A DNA stretch of 64,000 nt from Platycnemis pennipes. Taxonomy: Eukaryota; Arthropoda; Insecta; Odonata; Platycnemididae. Below, one piece after another: positions 29,696 to 44,189 of this stretch (position 1 is its first letter; every line of letters begins with the position of its first letter). The stretch spans positions 568,001 through 632,000 of the forward strand of contig OW121847.1 in NCBI GenBank assembly GCA_933228895.1, given 5' to 3'. The translations under genes were made by a program, and so were the position numbers. The notes under the pieces are model-generated. The model saw nothing but the letters and a program-made list of their open reading frames with translations, made no database searches and was not told the DNA's origin.

Positions 29696-30723
29696 AACGC
29701 TGCATTTGGAAAAGGATTAGAATGAAATGCTAACGAAGGGAGGAAAGGAACTGGAGAGGTAACATTAAGTTTTCAGAGAAAATTGTAAAACAACATAGGG
29801 TGGATGAAGATCATATCAAAGTGCATGAGGAATTTATGAAGTCGCAACTCAAAACAAAGAAGCCACATAAGAGGTAAACAAGGAGAAAAAGGAAAGTCGT
29901 TCGCAGTCTTACGAAATGAGGTGGGAATTAGGCTTTAGTCGAATGGTAGTGAAAGGAAATAGGATATCAGACTACGGCACTGCGTTTAACATAATAATGC
30001 AGCTAATACAAACATACCAAAATCGGTAGTCGATCAACTAACTGCTATAGCTTTCCAAATGCCATGAAAGCAAGGCAAGCAACTCCAAAGGGGATAAGAA
30101 ATATTTCACAACCAAAATAGTTTGAAAGAGTACAGTACATAAGTAATAATTGACAGTGGATACACGAGCGTTAAAGTGTGCACTCGAGAGAAAATAATGC
30201 AATGAAGACCCATTGCGATTATGAATAAAATACAAAATAAGATTTATCAATGAACGAAAACCGTGAGCATGTGAGACAGGAGAAGTTTGGCAAACTTAAA
30301 AAGACGGAAGAAATAATAAACAGGTCCTATGTATGTCCTCCGACACACGCTTCACGCAACGGTGATTTTCAGCGTATACTTTTTAACACGTGACCTTGAA
30401 GCAGCGAAAAAGTATTGAGGGATAACTTATTCGGTAGCTGTTCAATTCGTGACTCCACGTAAACCAAGGGGTCGACAATCATGCGATATATCGTATAGAC
30501 TACTTTAATCGATTGTGGATGGGAAAACTTTTCCATCTCTAGACCCGCGAGAGGTGCTGCGGAGGCCGATATCTGAGATTCTGGCTCCTGATTGGCCGAT
30601 TGGTTGAGATCAGCCATGTTAAGGAGTCTGAAAATATTGCTGTTGTGTTAAGTTCACCGATATGCTAAATTAAAGCATAATTGAGTCACAGTATCAGGCG
30701 CCACGTAGTGGAATTTATACATA

Positions 30724-31013
30724 TTGGATGAGTAAAAAACTTTAGCAATTTTCCACAATGTATTTTAAAATAATAAAATTACACAACACGTGTTTCGGCT
30801 TACTAAGCCTTAGAGTGCTTCATCCTCTTCCCCCCCCCCCCCAACCAATTCCCCTATCCCCATCCCCTTCCCGTTTCCTATATATTGCGCTGCTGTCACG
30901 GAAGTTTATAAGTGTACACCTGATGATGGCTTAGTAAGCCGAAACACGTGTTGTGTAATTTTATTATTTTAAAATACATTGTGGAAAATTGCTAAAGTTT
31001 TTTACTCATCCAA
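30724..31013. repeat. Fold-back element with 86-bp arms, copy 2
   Basis: Same as 3372-3661. Confidence 0.85.
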
Positions 31014-34000
31014 CATAATTGAGTGTTTACCGAGATAATTTTCTGTATTTGAGTGTGTTTTAAAGTGGAATCAACATGGCTACCTCATAAACTTGTGCCA
31101 CTCTAGTGAAAGAGTGCAAGTGATGTTCGTATTATTTGCTTCGGTTATCAAAGGTGACAGGTTTGTTTACTTTAAAGTTGGCCGATAACTACAATTTCGT
31201 AGATGTTTCGTAAAATATATACAAAGGCTTCATGCATTTTTCCGGAGACATCTTCTTTCACAGAACAATGTCCCAGATATGTTGGAAGGTAAGTGTATTA
31301 ATGTAATTTTATGATCTTGGCCGTGCATCATACCGTTGAAGCGTTATTGTTTTGAAATGAATGGTTGGCATAAGTTCACAATATGCTCTAACGATTTTCC
31401 TTTGTATTTCACGGATTCTCTCGACGTTCTACCCAGAGGAACTTTTGATCTCTGTGCAGTGATAACAATCGACGATGGGAATGATTATTCTGAGGGGACT
31501 GCACTGCCAAACACAATATCTTACGTATGTAATTTAGTGAAATTTCACATGTGGCATTAAAAAACTAATCTGTGAATATTGTGTCGTCGACAGGATAAGT
31601 GGTATTTCTTACTCATTTCTTTTGATAATAATCATTAGCATGTAGCAGAAAATAGGAGTCGTTACCTTAACAAATTACACAGAAAACTAGTTCTGAGGAA
31701 ACGTTTTCATGTTATGTAATTAGTGATTTCTGTTAAACTATACGAATTCCATATCCTATCATTGTCTGTTGTTTGACCAAATAAGAATGTTTATTTGCAC
31801 CAATCTACTTTTACTAAATGTCGGTATTCTACTTTGAATGATTTGTTTTGTATTGTGATTTTGTTTTGATGTTAATAAATATTTTTTCGTCAAATGCTGG
31901 CTTTTATCATTACAGTTATCACCTTCCAGCTGACCTCGACTAGTTCCTTCGGTCCTATCAAAAGTTAGCCCATTTCTTTACACTATGGGGATTCATCAGT
32001 AATATCTTAAAGGGGATAAAAATCGTTGTTTTCCGTAAGATTCTGTTCAAATTAGCAAAATAGTTTGGAAATTATAATGTTAAATGAGAGAAAATCGAAA
32101 TAGTGACTTAATTACGATTTAAACCAAGCGGTGAGCGTCTCGCGTTTCGCGATTTTCTCGCTTCTCACGATTCTCTCGCGGTTCTCGGGACCCGTAGCCT
32201 CCTGACACGAAGCCAGCCGGTGGCGCTAGTTTCCAGAAACCTATACGCATTAGCCTTATGGCAGTGTCATCCCCTTGCGTAAACGGCAGCACCTAGCTTC
32301 TCGACGATATCGAAGTAAAACGCCCACTGCGGTGACATAATAGCACACATTTACTCAATACGACAGAGATAAAACATCTCAGTAACGGCATTTGCTCCCT
32401 CAACAGTGTGGGACTTTTTGATAAATACGCTTTCGAAAACATCTCAAATTTCAAGAGTATCCCATTCCTGATGACAAGGAATGTTTAGGCGTCTCAGGAT
32501 GCCACTCGTGAATTATGCCACGGTGTTCGACTGTCTGGTGAAAAGCAGTTTCCTCTTCAACCAAAAATGAAAGTGAAAATGAGGGCGACGTTGTACGCAC
32601 ACGAAACGTATGCATCGAGAAAAGATAATGGGAACGAGTGCGTGCAGAAGAGATATGCCTAAGGATGGAAAAAACGGAATGGCAGGAAAACAAAGAAAGA
32701 GGTTCACAACATGGCAGGAGAAGAGAGGAAGTCACTGGAGGAAAACGGCTGGAGAGAAATGGTGCACCATTAGATAGCAAGTGGTGACGGATACTGAAGG
32801 TCATGAAAGGAAGGAGATGGTTGGGACAAAAGAAAATGTAAGTAGAGGTGCTTTTGGGTCGATGGAGGTGAATAGTGAAACACTGAAAGACATTTTGAAT
32901 AGATACAGGGATTTTAAAACGTTCATTCGTACGTAATAACAATTGGGAGAATGCCACAATTAAGGACAAACATGGTCTCCTTCCTCAACGAAGTACATTT
33001 CCAACATTCTTAACGCCATTCCATAAAATTCATATCTTGAGTGATAGTTCACCTCCCAAGTTGTCACCTAAGGTTGAAGAAAATAGAAAAATAACAACAC
33101 TTTCCATGCCGAACTTGCTGTTTAGCATATATGAATGAAATGCATAGCATATATGATTCGAAAAAATTCTCCCTCTAGTTCTTAGCTCACTTAGATAAAT
33201 GTGAAGGACAAAATTTTCAGAACATTACTATCTTGAATATAAAAAGATCAAACCAACCCAGCCATATAAATATAGCATAAGGCAAATGGGACACGAAAGT
33301 ATCCCATTTCCACGATAATGAATATCACTCATAATGAGGTTCAAATTGAAGAATCGATCAGTAAGATTACATGTTGGACATACGTTGCAAAGAAGACTTG
33401 GATACCCAAAAGAGAGTTCGGAGAGTAGACCAGAGACACACGTCATGCCCTTTGATCGTATTAAATAGGCACTCCATGACCTTAGACAACGGTGCTGCGT
33501 CTCTTAAAAACTTCACCAGCCCAAGCGAAAGCCATATAAGAACGAGAATACCTTGTTTTCTTAACACAACCCAATGCCATCCCTCGAGTAAACGATACTT
33601 ACTTGAGCGGAAAATACGTCAATCAGATGTGATGACACTGCTGGTGAGACGAAAAACATGTAAATGAGTGGAGGGCGATATAACTTCAAATGCAAGCAAA
33701 AACTAAAGCCTAGTGGCTCTAGACGACGACAAAAGTTTTAAAAAGAAGTCACTGGTTATCTCTAACAGTGCTCGTAAATTCCACGGGGAAAGAAGGCTAG
33801 CAATGTTCCATATACTTATGGGTAATGCAACACTCTAGCGCTTTAGATTACTCCTTAATGCTAAGTCCACATGGTTCCAAATAGAGCACAAGGGAATGGG
33901 GTAAGGAGTCGTAATGGACTTCACCGAGGAATCAACTACACTTCAGAAGAATGTGAAAAGAGCATAGTTTAGGATTTGAGTTAGTAGTTACTATGCATGC

Positions 34001-36589
34001 CTATACCTCGCCATTCCTGCATAAACACGAAGGTGTTCTATTCTTTCATAAAATGAATTTCAGCCCTTCATTAGATATCTTTTATATAAGGACGGAAACT
34101 TATTCCCATGCACAATACTAGACTTAATAATTGTTGAAGAAATAGTAGTATTGAGATATAATAAAGCCTTCATTATTCAAAAGCAATATATGGTTCACTG
34201 GCAGTCACGAAATTTAAGGAGGGCCTTAGAAAATGCTATTGAGCCTTATAGTGGGGGAAGGGGGGTACATCTGGAAAAACAACGTTATGCAATATATGGA
34301 TGGCCCCTGACAGATAATTCCTCCCCGCATTCCACAACAGCATAACAAGGCATCGAAAACAAACGGAATCGCGGTCAAATATGCGCACAACGAACTGGTG
34401 ACCACCCCACGCCAAACTCCCAGAAACCGCTTCGTCATGCGATGCGAAGTTGGCTTGAGATTTTTCCAGTGAAGGTCATCGGAAAAACATAAAAAACGAA
34501 GTCAATTGCGCGGCAATACGAAAACTTCACGTGAATGGCGCGGGAACTCAGAACACCAACAACTCAGCAACCGTCGACAGTTTCCGTCGCTAGTCAAAAT
34601 CGGTGGGTGACAACACAAATCATTAATGCTTATTTACAGCAGTAAATTGAGTATATATCGGCAGATGGACGTGGGATGCGCCAAGCATTTTCCCTTCGGC
34701 TCGAGGCCGCGCAAATGCTTTGAGATTTCAATCGCGACACCACATGGAAGGCTCTTCCTTAGAAAATGGTCACCCTGCAAAATGAGCGAAGCCAGCCGGC
34801 GATATTTTCGTCCCCCGTCCTTGTTTGACCGCTTTCGACTGCACCCGTCACACCATATCAAATAACTTGGCTAAGGCCAGGAATGTGGCATATCTTTCCC
34901 TATCAAGCACTTTTCTCCAGGCCGAAAATGTTGGCATTACTGACACCTGCTCCAGCAGGCATACAAGCCTTTTGCGGTGCGATTGAAAATGGAAGGCAGA
35001 TATGAGGCACTTTGTAATGTGCTCCGCTAAGAACGCTTTCCGGTGAATACCTCGAGTTTCTGGATGCAGCAGGGACCGATTTCATACGCTCACCTCCCAC
35101 AGAATGCCAAAATTCCGATGAGTTTTGCTTCTTCTCTTAATGAAAAATTTTAATACAAAAAAATTCGCGATAGCATACAAAGAAGTGGGTTTTTCTATCG
35201 AACACTGGATCGCGGATCAGAACCTTAGAATTGTCCTTAAACTTTAGAAATCAACACGTAAAATCCACCATACGCCGCAGCGTCAGCAGACCATATTAGG
35301 GAACCAAATCAGCAAGAGGTAGTGGTACACTAGGGTTATAGAAGCAGCAGAAGTACTGGCAAGCGAATCCCGATTGAAGGAGAGATCTAAGGGAACCACC
35401 TTCATGCTTCGGACCAGACCAACGACTCGCTCTTGCTGTTGAAATCAAGAGACTAAAAGCAGTAATACAATATTTTTATATGGATTATCACAGTAGGTAT
35501 AAGTATCTTGTATGGATTACTGTACTTTCCTGCATACCTTATTGATATCCTTAAAATAATATATTGTATTAATGAATTTAACCGTATTCAGTTCTTATCC
35601 CTAGTGCTTCCATTAACCCATACTTTTCATTTGGTCACAACAGCACATCCGTATTTCAGCGGGCAATTACTTTAAAATTAAAAATATCGATTTCGATTTT
35701 TCGATTATTTTGGGCAAAAAATCGAATTTTTAGAAAATCGATTTTAAAAACCATAATCGAAAGTCGATTAATCGAAAATCGTTTGTGGATTTAAATTTCC
35801 AATCCCTAGGCCGTACACACGACACCCACGCGTTGGCATCGCGCTGAATCAGCTGATAAATCAAGCGTGGTAGGAAATTATGTTACGCAAAGCACAGCGT
35901 AAGAAATATCAAAGTTTATGCCCTTTAATTAACCATGTTTATTAATCCGTGGTCCGGCAAAATCTCTAATCCGGCATCACTTCGGTCCCGACTATGCCGG
36001 ATTAAAGATGCTCAACTGTATTTTCTGTGTAACTTAGTTTTTTTCTGTTTCTCACAATGTACAGCATTGTGCATTAGTTTAGGTGGCATGGTTAATATCA
36101 AGCGGCTTTGGTTGTGGAAACGGAATTAGAAAAATAGTAATGATATTGCGGTATAATGACCCTTCACTTGCGATTAGCACTTTCCGCGGAAAATACCGAA
36201 AGACCAGGTAGGTAATGTCAATGGGGCAGTCAATAACAATTGGGAGCAGACTTACGTACGTATGGTACGTAGGTATGAATATATCGAACTATATAAACTA
36301 TATGTTACAGTCGACTAGTTCGTTTTAAATTGCTATTCATTGAATAACAAGGCACATTGATATCATCCCTATTCATTGCTAAAACATGGAAAACATTGAC
36401 ATACTCATCGTTGCTATATTTATTCTAATTATAACACTCTATCACATCATACACAGTTTTTTATGCAATTTGATATTTTAAATTCTTAATCCCTAATAGT
36501 TCAAACAAAGATCTTCATAACGACTATTTTTAATTATACATTTAAATTCAAACAAAAACAAACCTTTTAACGATGGAAAATGTCCGCAC

Positions 36590-37171
36590 TTAATGTCTTG
36601 AAACTGATATGGCTAGTTCTGGGTATGAAACATTTTCGAGCAAATCCTTAAAAATAATACGTCGTCCATTCATATCCCTTATAGTACGAGGAAAAAAGGG
36701 CATTTTGAATCTGTCAGTTCGGCAATCTATTTCTCTAATTTTATGATTATGGTCCAGTCTACCATAGTAAGTTGGGGTCCGCAAAATATTTTTAACATCA
36801 TCACTGAAAATATGGTCTTGGAATTTGTTTAAGAGATTAAGTCTAAATTTAAACCTGCGATCTGACAGTGATTCCCAATAAAATTCATTTAATAGACTGG
36901 TTACGCTAATAAGGTTATCATACCGTCCCTTTACAAATCTTGCCGATCGTCGCTGCATACGTTCAAGTTCGTTATTTAGACTGATTTCGTAGGGATCCCA
37001 TACACTGGCAGCATATTCCAAATGAGGTCTTACAAGGGAAAAATAGTTGATTTCTCGTACATGATCGTCACATTTACCCAGTACTCTTTTGACGAATCCC
37101 AGTTTACGATTCACTTGACCCATTACAAATTTAATTAGGAATGACTGATATGGACGATTTTCGACAATCAT
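36590..37171 (-). pseudogene. LINE reverse transcriptase C-terminal fragment, copy 2
   Basis: Identical to 9238-9819, including the 57-bp repeat at 37332-37388. Confidence 0.8.
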
Positions 37172-37710
37172 ATCTACCTGTTCTTATAAGAAGATGCTGC
37201 TCTCCCTCGGGCCATGCCTTAATTACGGCAAACTGCCAACCTAACGAACCCATACTTCGTCTACGCACGTGTGCAACTCTGAAAATTCTGTAACTCGATG
37301 GAGCTTACTCTAGCGCCTTAGCGCCGATGGAGCTAGTTCTGGGTATGAAACATTTTCGAGCAAATCCTTAAAAATAATACGTCGTCCAGAGAGCCAATAG
37401 AATTGTCTGTTTACATGTTTTTTGCTGGTAATAGTTAAACTATTTCCGGTGAAAACCATTGCATATCGTATAATCAACATGGCTGCCGTTTGTTTACGAT
37501 AGTAGGCCTAGTTTGACGTATTTATATGTCGTATCCATTGTTGAAGGGCTTTTAATGCTTTTGTAATGCATGAAATGCAATCAGACAATCTGAGCAAAGG
37601 CAAGGAGGGTAAATGTGGTGCAGTTATCTGGCAAAACTATACCGTTGTGATTCTTTGGTAATGCCCGTTGTAATATTCTATTGTTTTGTATATTTCTTCG
37701 CGTATATATG

Positions 37711-37752
37711 CCATCGTGAGTGCACCAATAACAATTGGTGCACTCACGATGG
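37711..37752. repeat. Perfect 19-bp-arm hairpin, copy 2
   Basis: Same as 10359-10400. Confidence 0.8.
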
Positions 37753-40700
37753 TGAGTTACATAAAAAGGAAACGTTACTTTATGATGAGTGAATGCGTTA
37801 CGGTGTCAAGGTGTTGAAAAATGTGCAGAACTTGACTTCCCATTCACTCCCTTCTGATCGTATAGATCTTTTCATTTTTGCCATATGTATGTCCTTAAAG
37901 GAGTTTTTAGTCTAATAAAATTATATTTTTACCAGTGCAGAACTATTGCTTACATTAATTTTTATCTCTAGTTAAAAGCTTGGTCTAAGGTCATAACTTC
38001 GCGAGAATGTATGTTTATGCTGTTGCTTAAGTAAAGTTGAAGCATCGTTAGACGTCGTCAGTCGTGAAGACAGCGTCATGGCACTAATATGAGGCAGTGT
38101 ATTTCCGCGAAGAAAAGGCGTATAAATATATTTCGAAGAATAATATTAATTCTTGGGCGGCAACCAGCACTTCCTCCAACTAAAGAAGCAAAATATGACG
38201 ATTGAGTATTCGTGCCATGTCGAAGTTAAGACTGAAAGTTTCTTCTGCTTAAACAAAAGACTAACAACATACTCCGTAAGCTCCACGGGAGAAAGGCCTA
38301 GCGCGGGGTCCGGGGCCGGATCTTCTTGAAGCTCCTTTGGAACTAGCTGGGAGCGCCAGAAGGCGCTCCGCAAAGGCATACAGATCGGAGCCAGAGAGCT
38401 AGTGCTAGTTCCTCTGGCTCTTTTTCCGGAGATTCAGAATGCCGTTGGGAGCTAGGAGCTTCATGAAGCTCTTTTTGCCAGTTACCTCCGGAGCTACGAG
38501 TTACAGAATTCCAGCCCTGCCCGGCAGTGCACGAGTTGCGCTGGGAACGACCGATTCATCGGGAGGACGAACGACTTGATTCTCAGCATAAGGACCAGAG
38601 AATTGAAGAGTTGAATGATCACACAAATCACATAGCGCATTGTTTACTGAAAACATATCGGGGCCCAATGTCCGGGCTTTAAGCATTTAAGTCCCAATAT
38701 TTTTGAGCGTATAAACTTCGTTCGCTAAGTTAAAATCCATCGCTAAATACTTGGAACACTAAAAAAGCGGGTGATGCACAGAGTGCAACTTTCAGTGCCA
38801 CATGAATTATCCTCCACGTTGGGAATCACGAACAGAAACAGGCATCACGTCACACTAGACGACTGTGACCTGAGAAGAAGAAACAGCAGCGCCCAGCAGA
38901 GGTCAACCTCACCTAAATGTGTTTCTTGGCGAGGAATTGAAGAAGAGAACGGAACGGATTAGCATCTCTTCAAAACGGGCCATGGTTTGGAGGTCAACCA
39001 TGCGAACAGAAAGCCTAAACAGAATAAAGTCTCCTAAATTGGGAATATTCAGCGTGTTTAAGGCCGCATGAATTCCCGAAATCGTATTAACACATTGCTG
39101 TAGACATGACGCGGACTTGATTGGAGGAAACTCGATACCATTATCTAAACAATTAAACCCTAAGACAGGTTTCGGCACCGATGAGTGCACCAACTCAGGG
39201 CCGCCAACATCAGTGCGATAAAAATTATACACGCAGGTTTAGTTAATCGGGTGCTGAAAACAATATCAGACTGAGAAGAAAATAAGGTGGGAGATAAATA
39301 AATAGTGATAAGGAGAGATCGGGAATAGAAGAAGGAGCATATGCGATTACCTTGTCTTCTCCTCTGCGTATCGCTCGCGACACCTGGAGGCCTTAGTTTC
39401 TGCGAAGTCTTCTCTCCTGCGTGGTCAGCAAAGAGAGCCCACCTGAGTCGACTGAACCCTGAGCCAGACTGATGCCCCTTTTTCCCTCGGGGCCGACGCA
39501 TACTCTGGTCCTAGCAGACGAAACGGACGGAACTCTTGAGACAATTGAATGAGCAAAAAACAAGCGATGGCCGAAATGCGCCCAAGGGGAAAATGGGAAA
39601 GAGGGAATTTGAAAGAGGAAAAGTAGCTTGACTCTAAAACCTACCATCCCAAAATGGCGTGGACACTTACAATTAGAATACAGGAGATCCATTACCATTT
39701 GATCCTGCATACCTAAACTCTACGTACAATTGACTAATTTCTTAGAATGAAAAGAAAATTAGCGAAACTCAATAATTTATATTCTGCAAGGAGAGAGTCA
39801 TGGTTTTCTTTGTACATTCACTAATGTGAAGAAGTTTTCCTCACATCGAAGTGTGCAAACAAAAAGGCTTATTAGACGCTTCGATTTTTCAAAATAATCT
39901 TCTACAGAAGTTACAGGTGGGTCAGTAATAGCAACCAACCATCCCCTGGCCCTATGAATTTCATGCGTCACCCTGGAATTGGTGGTCCCTCTCCTTGAAA
40001 ACATGTCAGACCTCCGAGATCATCATTGCTATCAGGTATTTTATATTGACGAAACAAATGGTTTTAAATGCGCCTTTGGCAAGACTACGGGGAAAAATGA
40101 GGCCGATAGCTTTTTCCAGTATATCCTATTGAAACTCAGGAGGAGGAGAACAGGAAAGTAGGAGGGGGAGGGGCGGCCCAGTGCGGGAAGCGGCGTGGGT
40201 CGCACGAGGGCCCGGGGCCCCTGGGTCGGCGCGGGAAACTAAACGCGGCAAGATTCGTTAAAGACGGACGAAATTTTCGCTCAAACAAAGAGCCACTATG
40301 TCTACTTAATGACAGCAATTTATTTTTCATAATTGTTTTTTGCAAATTTTAGCATTTAAGCCCCTTGGGCACCCCTTACACTTCAATCACGAACCACGAA
40401 AAAAACCTCTAGTTTTACATATGCCAACGAGCACTCTCCACATGCGAACACCTTTGATTTGGAAAGAAATGAAAAAGGAGCAATGGTCTTCCTTGGCATC
40501 CAGGAGGCGAGTCTTCCTGCTGGGAGGCGTCCAGAGTGGCACTGATGGGCAGGCCTTGGTGCTGGCGAAATTATAGACAGGGAAGAAAAAATGAGGTGCA
40601 GGCAGCATAATAAAATAATGATGAGGAGAAATCGTAAAATAGGACAGGGCTTCTCCTCTATGATTCTCGCGAGCAGACGTAACCTCGGTTCCTTTGAAAG

Positions 40701-40794
40701 ACATCTCTCCCGCGTGGTCAACCTATAGAACCGTTAATATCGACTGAACCTTACACCACACTGACTGCCCTTTTTTCCCTCGGGGCATACTCTG

Positions 40795-42814
40795 GGGGCC
40801 GATTGTATAACTTTACGTTCGAACGTAAAGAGCCGTATTCCGTGGTGTTGTGGGTAATTCTTCGAAAACAATTGAAGGCGCGATTGTGTAACTTTACGTT
40901 CGAAGGTTTTTCGGCTCACGATCGAAGGAAACCCGTCGACTGCTATATACTTGACGTTACGGCCATTTTCAATCGTTGGAAGGTTTGTTTTTGTTTGCAT
41001 TTTCATGTATAAGTGATAAATTATCGTTGTGAGGAACGTTGTTTGAACTATTACGGAATAAGAATGTAATTTGAAGTATCAAATTGCTTAAAAAGCTGTG
41101 TATGATGTGACAGAGTGAATTAATTAGAATAATTATAGCAACGTTAGGTGGGTGAATGTAATGAATAGCAATTTAAAACAAGCTATCGGACTGTTACATA
41201 TAATTTCAACTTTTAATTTCAGCATTGGCATCAACAGTTTCACTTGAGCAATGCCACTTACGGTGAGAATAATACATAGTGAAGATATAGCGTGTGTTGT
41301 GACTACACATTGTGGCAATTCAGCGATTGACAATGTTTTTAGTGAACTGTGATGGATTGCATGTATTATAGTATCTATACAGATGTCAGAGAAAATTGTT
41401 GTCGGCAATTATTTCGTCGTTTCACCTATTGCCTTAAATTAAGATTTGCAATCTATGTGAATTGAAGTGAGGGGGATTTCTCTTGTCTTGTAAGTGTGAT
41501 TGTTTACGTCCCAGTGAAAGTGGTGAAAGGATAAACAGTGTAGTGCTTTGTTATTCTTCATTCAGTAAAATTTCCCACCCCAAGTGACATATTTTTATTT
41601 CATTGCATAGTGGTGTCCAATGTTATTGTGTTGAAATAATTATTCCGTCTACGTTTAAGGCAGGTAATGTCTAATTATCAATAAGCATTACGATTGGCCC
41701 TCGTAAGGGATTACTGTGTTGTTTGAGAGTGTTTTACATTATTATTATTATTATTATGACTGTTGTTGTTTACGTCCAAGTGAAAGGGTGATGATTTTTG
41801 TCGACTTATGCAACACATGCTGTCTCGTTATGTTTTATTCATTAAATTTTGCCTTCTCAAAAGATAATCTTTTCATTCACTCGCCTTGATGTCATTAGCC
41901 ATAGGATTGTGCCTTTATTTGTGTGCCGCTGTGTGTGTCTGGAGAAATTGTGGAAATTATTTAATGCTGCCTTATATATCTCACGGTAGGTTATCGGTTA
42001 CCTACGTACAAGAAATATGGTTATGGGAAAATAGGTATGCTACAAGAGAGACAGGCGGCACGGAATTTTAAAAGTGAGTTTCATAGGTATTTATCTTTGA
42101 TGTGATGGAGAACGCTGTGAAAGTGTTTCAATAGTAATAAAGGTTGACTATTGCTTTAATGCTGGGGACTAGATTGAGGATAGTATTTAATTGTGCATCT
42201 ATAAATAACCTAATCAATTTCTGTCTGAAGATGCATATATATGTGCCAATACGTTGAGCGTAGTTTTGCTAAATGATATTTACAGTGAACCGTAGAACAT
42301 TAGTTAAATTAGATGACGAGAATATCCGGAGTGATAATATAGAATTTCAACATGACGTACTATTTTTTATGCATTATCAGCAATAGAGAACACAATTTGA
42401 GTGATAATGAAATATTATGAGTTGCGAATTAAGCAGACGTTTTTGATAATTATCTGTGAAAGTCAGGGTATGACAAGTAATTATGAATTAATTTATCAAT
42501 TGGGAACGCATTGAGGCCACTGTAAAATACTCGTGAGGAAGTTATCTTAAATTTTCAGGCATTGTAATGTTTATTATTAATTCTTGACATTCAAAACAAA
42601 TGCAACCACTTCAAAATAAGCTCTTTGCGCATGCGTACAAGAGAAACAAGTGCGAAATATGCTGTAAATCTGACAACACCGTAACTTTCGATTGCCTGCT
42701 GACGATCGAGCTTATACAATCGCACTTTTCATCCTCGCTCGAAGATGGTGAGCTCGATCGAGAGTGAACGGGTCACTAACGATCGAACGTTAGCCGAGTT
42801 ACACAATCGGCCCC
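40795..42814. mobile_element. Non-autonomous TIR element (GGGGCCGATTG ends, CTG duplication)
   Basis: The ends are GGGGCCGATTGTATAACT and, reversed, GGGGCCGATTGTGTAACT. CTG flanks both sides (40792-40794, 42815-42817). Comparison with the uninterrupted repeat at 12050-12310 (CATACTCTGGTCCTAG) confirms the insertion point. Weaker inner copies of the terminal motif lie near 40878 and 42708, so the TIRs are nested. A 20-bp palindrome is at 40811-40830. No transposase; a 3-bp duplication fits PIF/Harbinger-like elements, which is a guess. Confidence 0.7.
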
Positions 42815-43399
42815 CTGGTCCTAGCCGACGAAACTCACGCGACAATCGAATGCGCGTAAAGCAAACGATGCCCGAATTGCGCCCAACGGGAAAGGAGGGA
42901 ATTTGAAAGAGGAAACGTTGCTACACTTAATAGCCTGCCATCCGGAAATAAAGTGAACCCCTATAAAAAACAAATAATACACACGGAAAAAGCGAATGAG
43001 GACAAATTGACTGGAAAACGTCTACAAATACTACTAAAGTATGGTATATCAAGGAATCAGAAATTCTTCTTGAAGCTTTACAAATTATATTGCTATGAAA
43101 TAATCCCCTAGTGACAAAAGAATTCACTTGGATGAAGGGCCAGACTCACCCTGAAGATGACCCTCGAGTCGTGGATCGAAACTTCGGCCGAAATGCCCGT
43201 AGGACAACCCGTGAAAACATCTCAAAGCGAAGGAAACAAGCTCACTCAACCGTTTATACAATTACGATTACATGCTAAACATAGTTCTCAAATAAATATC
43301 ATGTTTATCTCGGCGAAGCTTTCTGTGTGAGGTACCGTAAATCATCACCACGCAGTTAATTACTGCCGCATTCAATTCGACGTCGGGACAAGTGTATCT
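42815..43399. other. Non-coding; continuation of dispersed repeat copy B
   Basis: 42815-42960 continues the repeat interrupted by the TIR element. A CCTGAAGATGA...GATCGAAAC stretch near 43155-43185 resembles sequences often found at ends of Penelope-like elements. Confidence 0.4.
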
Positions 43400-43726
43400 A
43401 TGCCAATAACGAATGGATTGCCACGAACCCAAAGCTATTACGAAACACGATCGACGGCGCAGGTTTCTAATGTCGAGGCGGTACCCGAATCATTCGCTCT
43501 CGTGGAGTGGACCGCGAAGAACCCAGCAACTGCAACATTGTGCATTGCTCTCTGTCAAGGCAACGGAGTCACTGTGACGTCCGATGAGGTTCACACCGTG
43601 ACTTTGCCCTTAAATCCACTCGCATGGGGGTATGTCACTGGAGAGGATCACAGTGTGCCCACGAGATTAACGGTTCGCAATGATAATCGGCCCATTCAAA
43701 ATGATGCAGAGGGCGTGCTTATGTAG
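43400..43726 (+). CDS. Unidentified open frame, 108 aa, doubtful
   Basis: ATG to TAG without recognisable domain. Composition is protein-like (FALVEWTAKNPATATLCIAL) but there is no promoter or neighbour support. May be a relic of a repeat or chance. Confidence 0.18.
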   Translation: MPITNGLPRTQSYYETRSTAQVSNVEAVPESFALVEWTAKNPATATLCIALCQGNGVTVTSDEVHTVTLPLNPLAWGYVTGEDHSVPTRLTVRNDNRPIQNDAEGVLM

Positions 43727-43859
43727 CATTACCTATCGGCAAGCATGTTGCTGACTTTGATCTGAGATCCTCATACGCTCTTGGCGGCAAGGGTAACAAA
43801 CCTAAGATAAAGCCTTTCTGTTTTAATAACGCAGCCATCGCCTGCAAATTTATATGCGG

Positions 43860-44155
43860 CCGAGCGAAGAGAAAGCTAGGCTTTATAAAAAGAGTACTTG
43901 GGAAATGTGATGAGAATTATATTTTTCAATAGTTAGGCCTCATCTTGAGTAATTTTCGGTGTATGAGGTCCGAATGAATTAGGTTTGATCAGAAAACTAG
44001 AGCAGTTAGGTTCGTTAAAAGGTATTACGATAGATTTAGTAGTGTAGCAGAATTAATGGAGGAATTCGAGTGGGAATCATTATCACAACGTAGGTTGAAG
44101 TATAGATTAAATCTATGACAGAAATTTAAAACGGATAGATTTACTGAAGAGTGTT
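43860..44155 (+). pseudogene. Degraded LINE fragment related to 9238-9819
   Basis: Translation gives RKLGFIKRVLGKCD, then stops, then RAVRFVKRYYDRFSSVAELM and EFEWESLSQRRLKYRLNL, the same protein region as the minus-strand fragment in the duplicated segment but more diverged and interrupted by several stops. Confidence 0.7.
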
Positions 44156-44189
44156 GATTTGTAATGCCTGGGCTCCTGCCAATTATATT

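Larger units (their letters stand above)
29690..41813. repeat. 12.1-kb duplicated segment, copy 2 (Polinton-bearing allele)
   Basis: Matches 2338-14461 at constant offset. Unlike copy 1 it continues without a break into unique sequence at 41814. Same content as copy 1; no host gene recognised. Confidence 0.9.
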
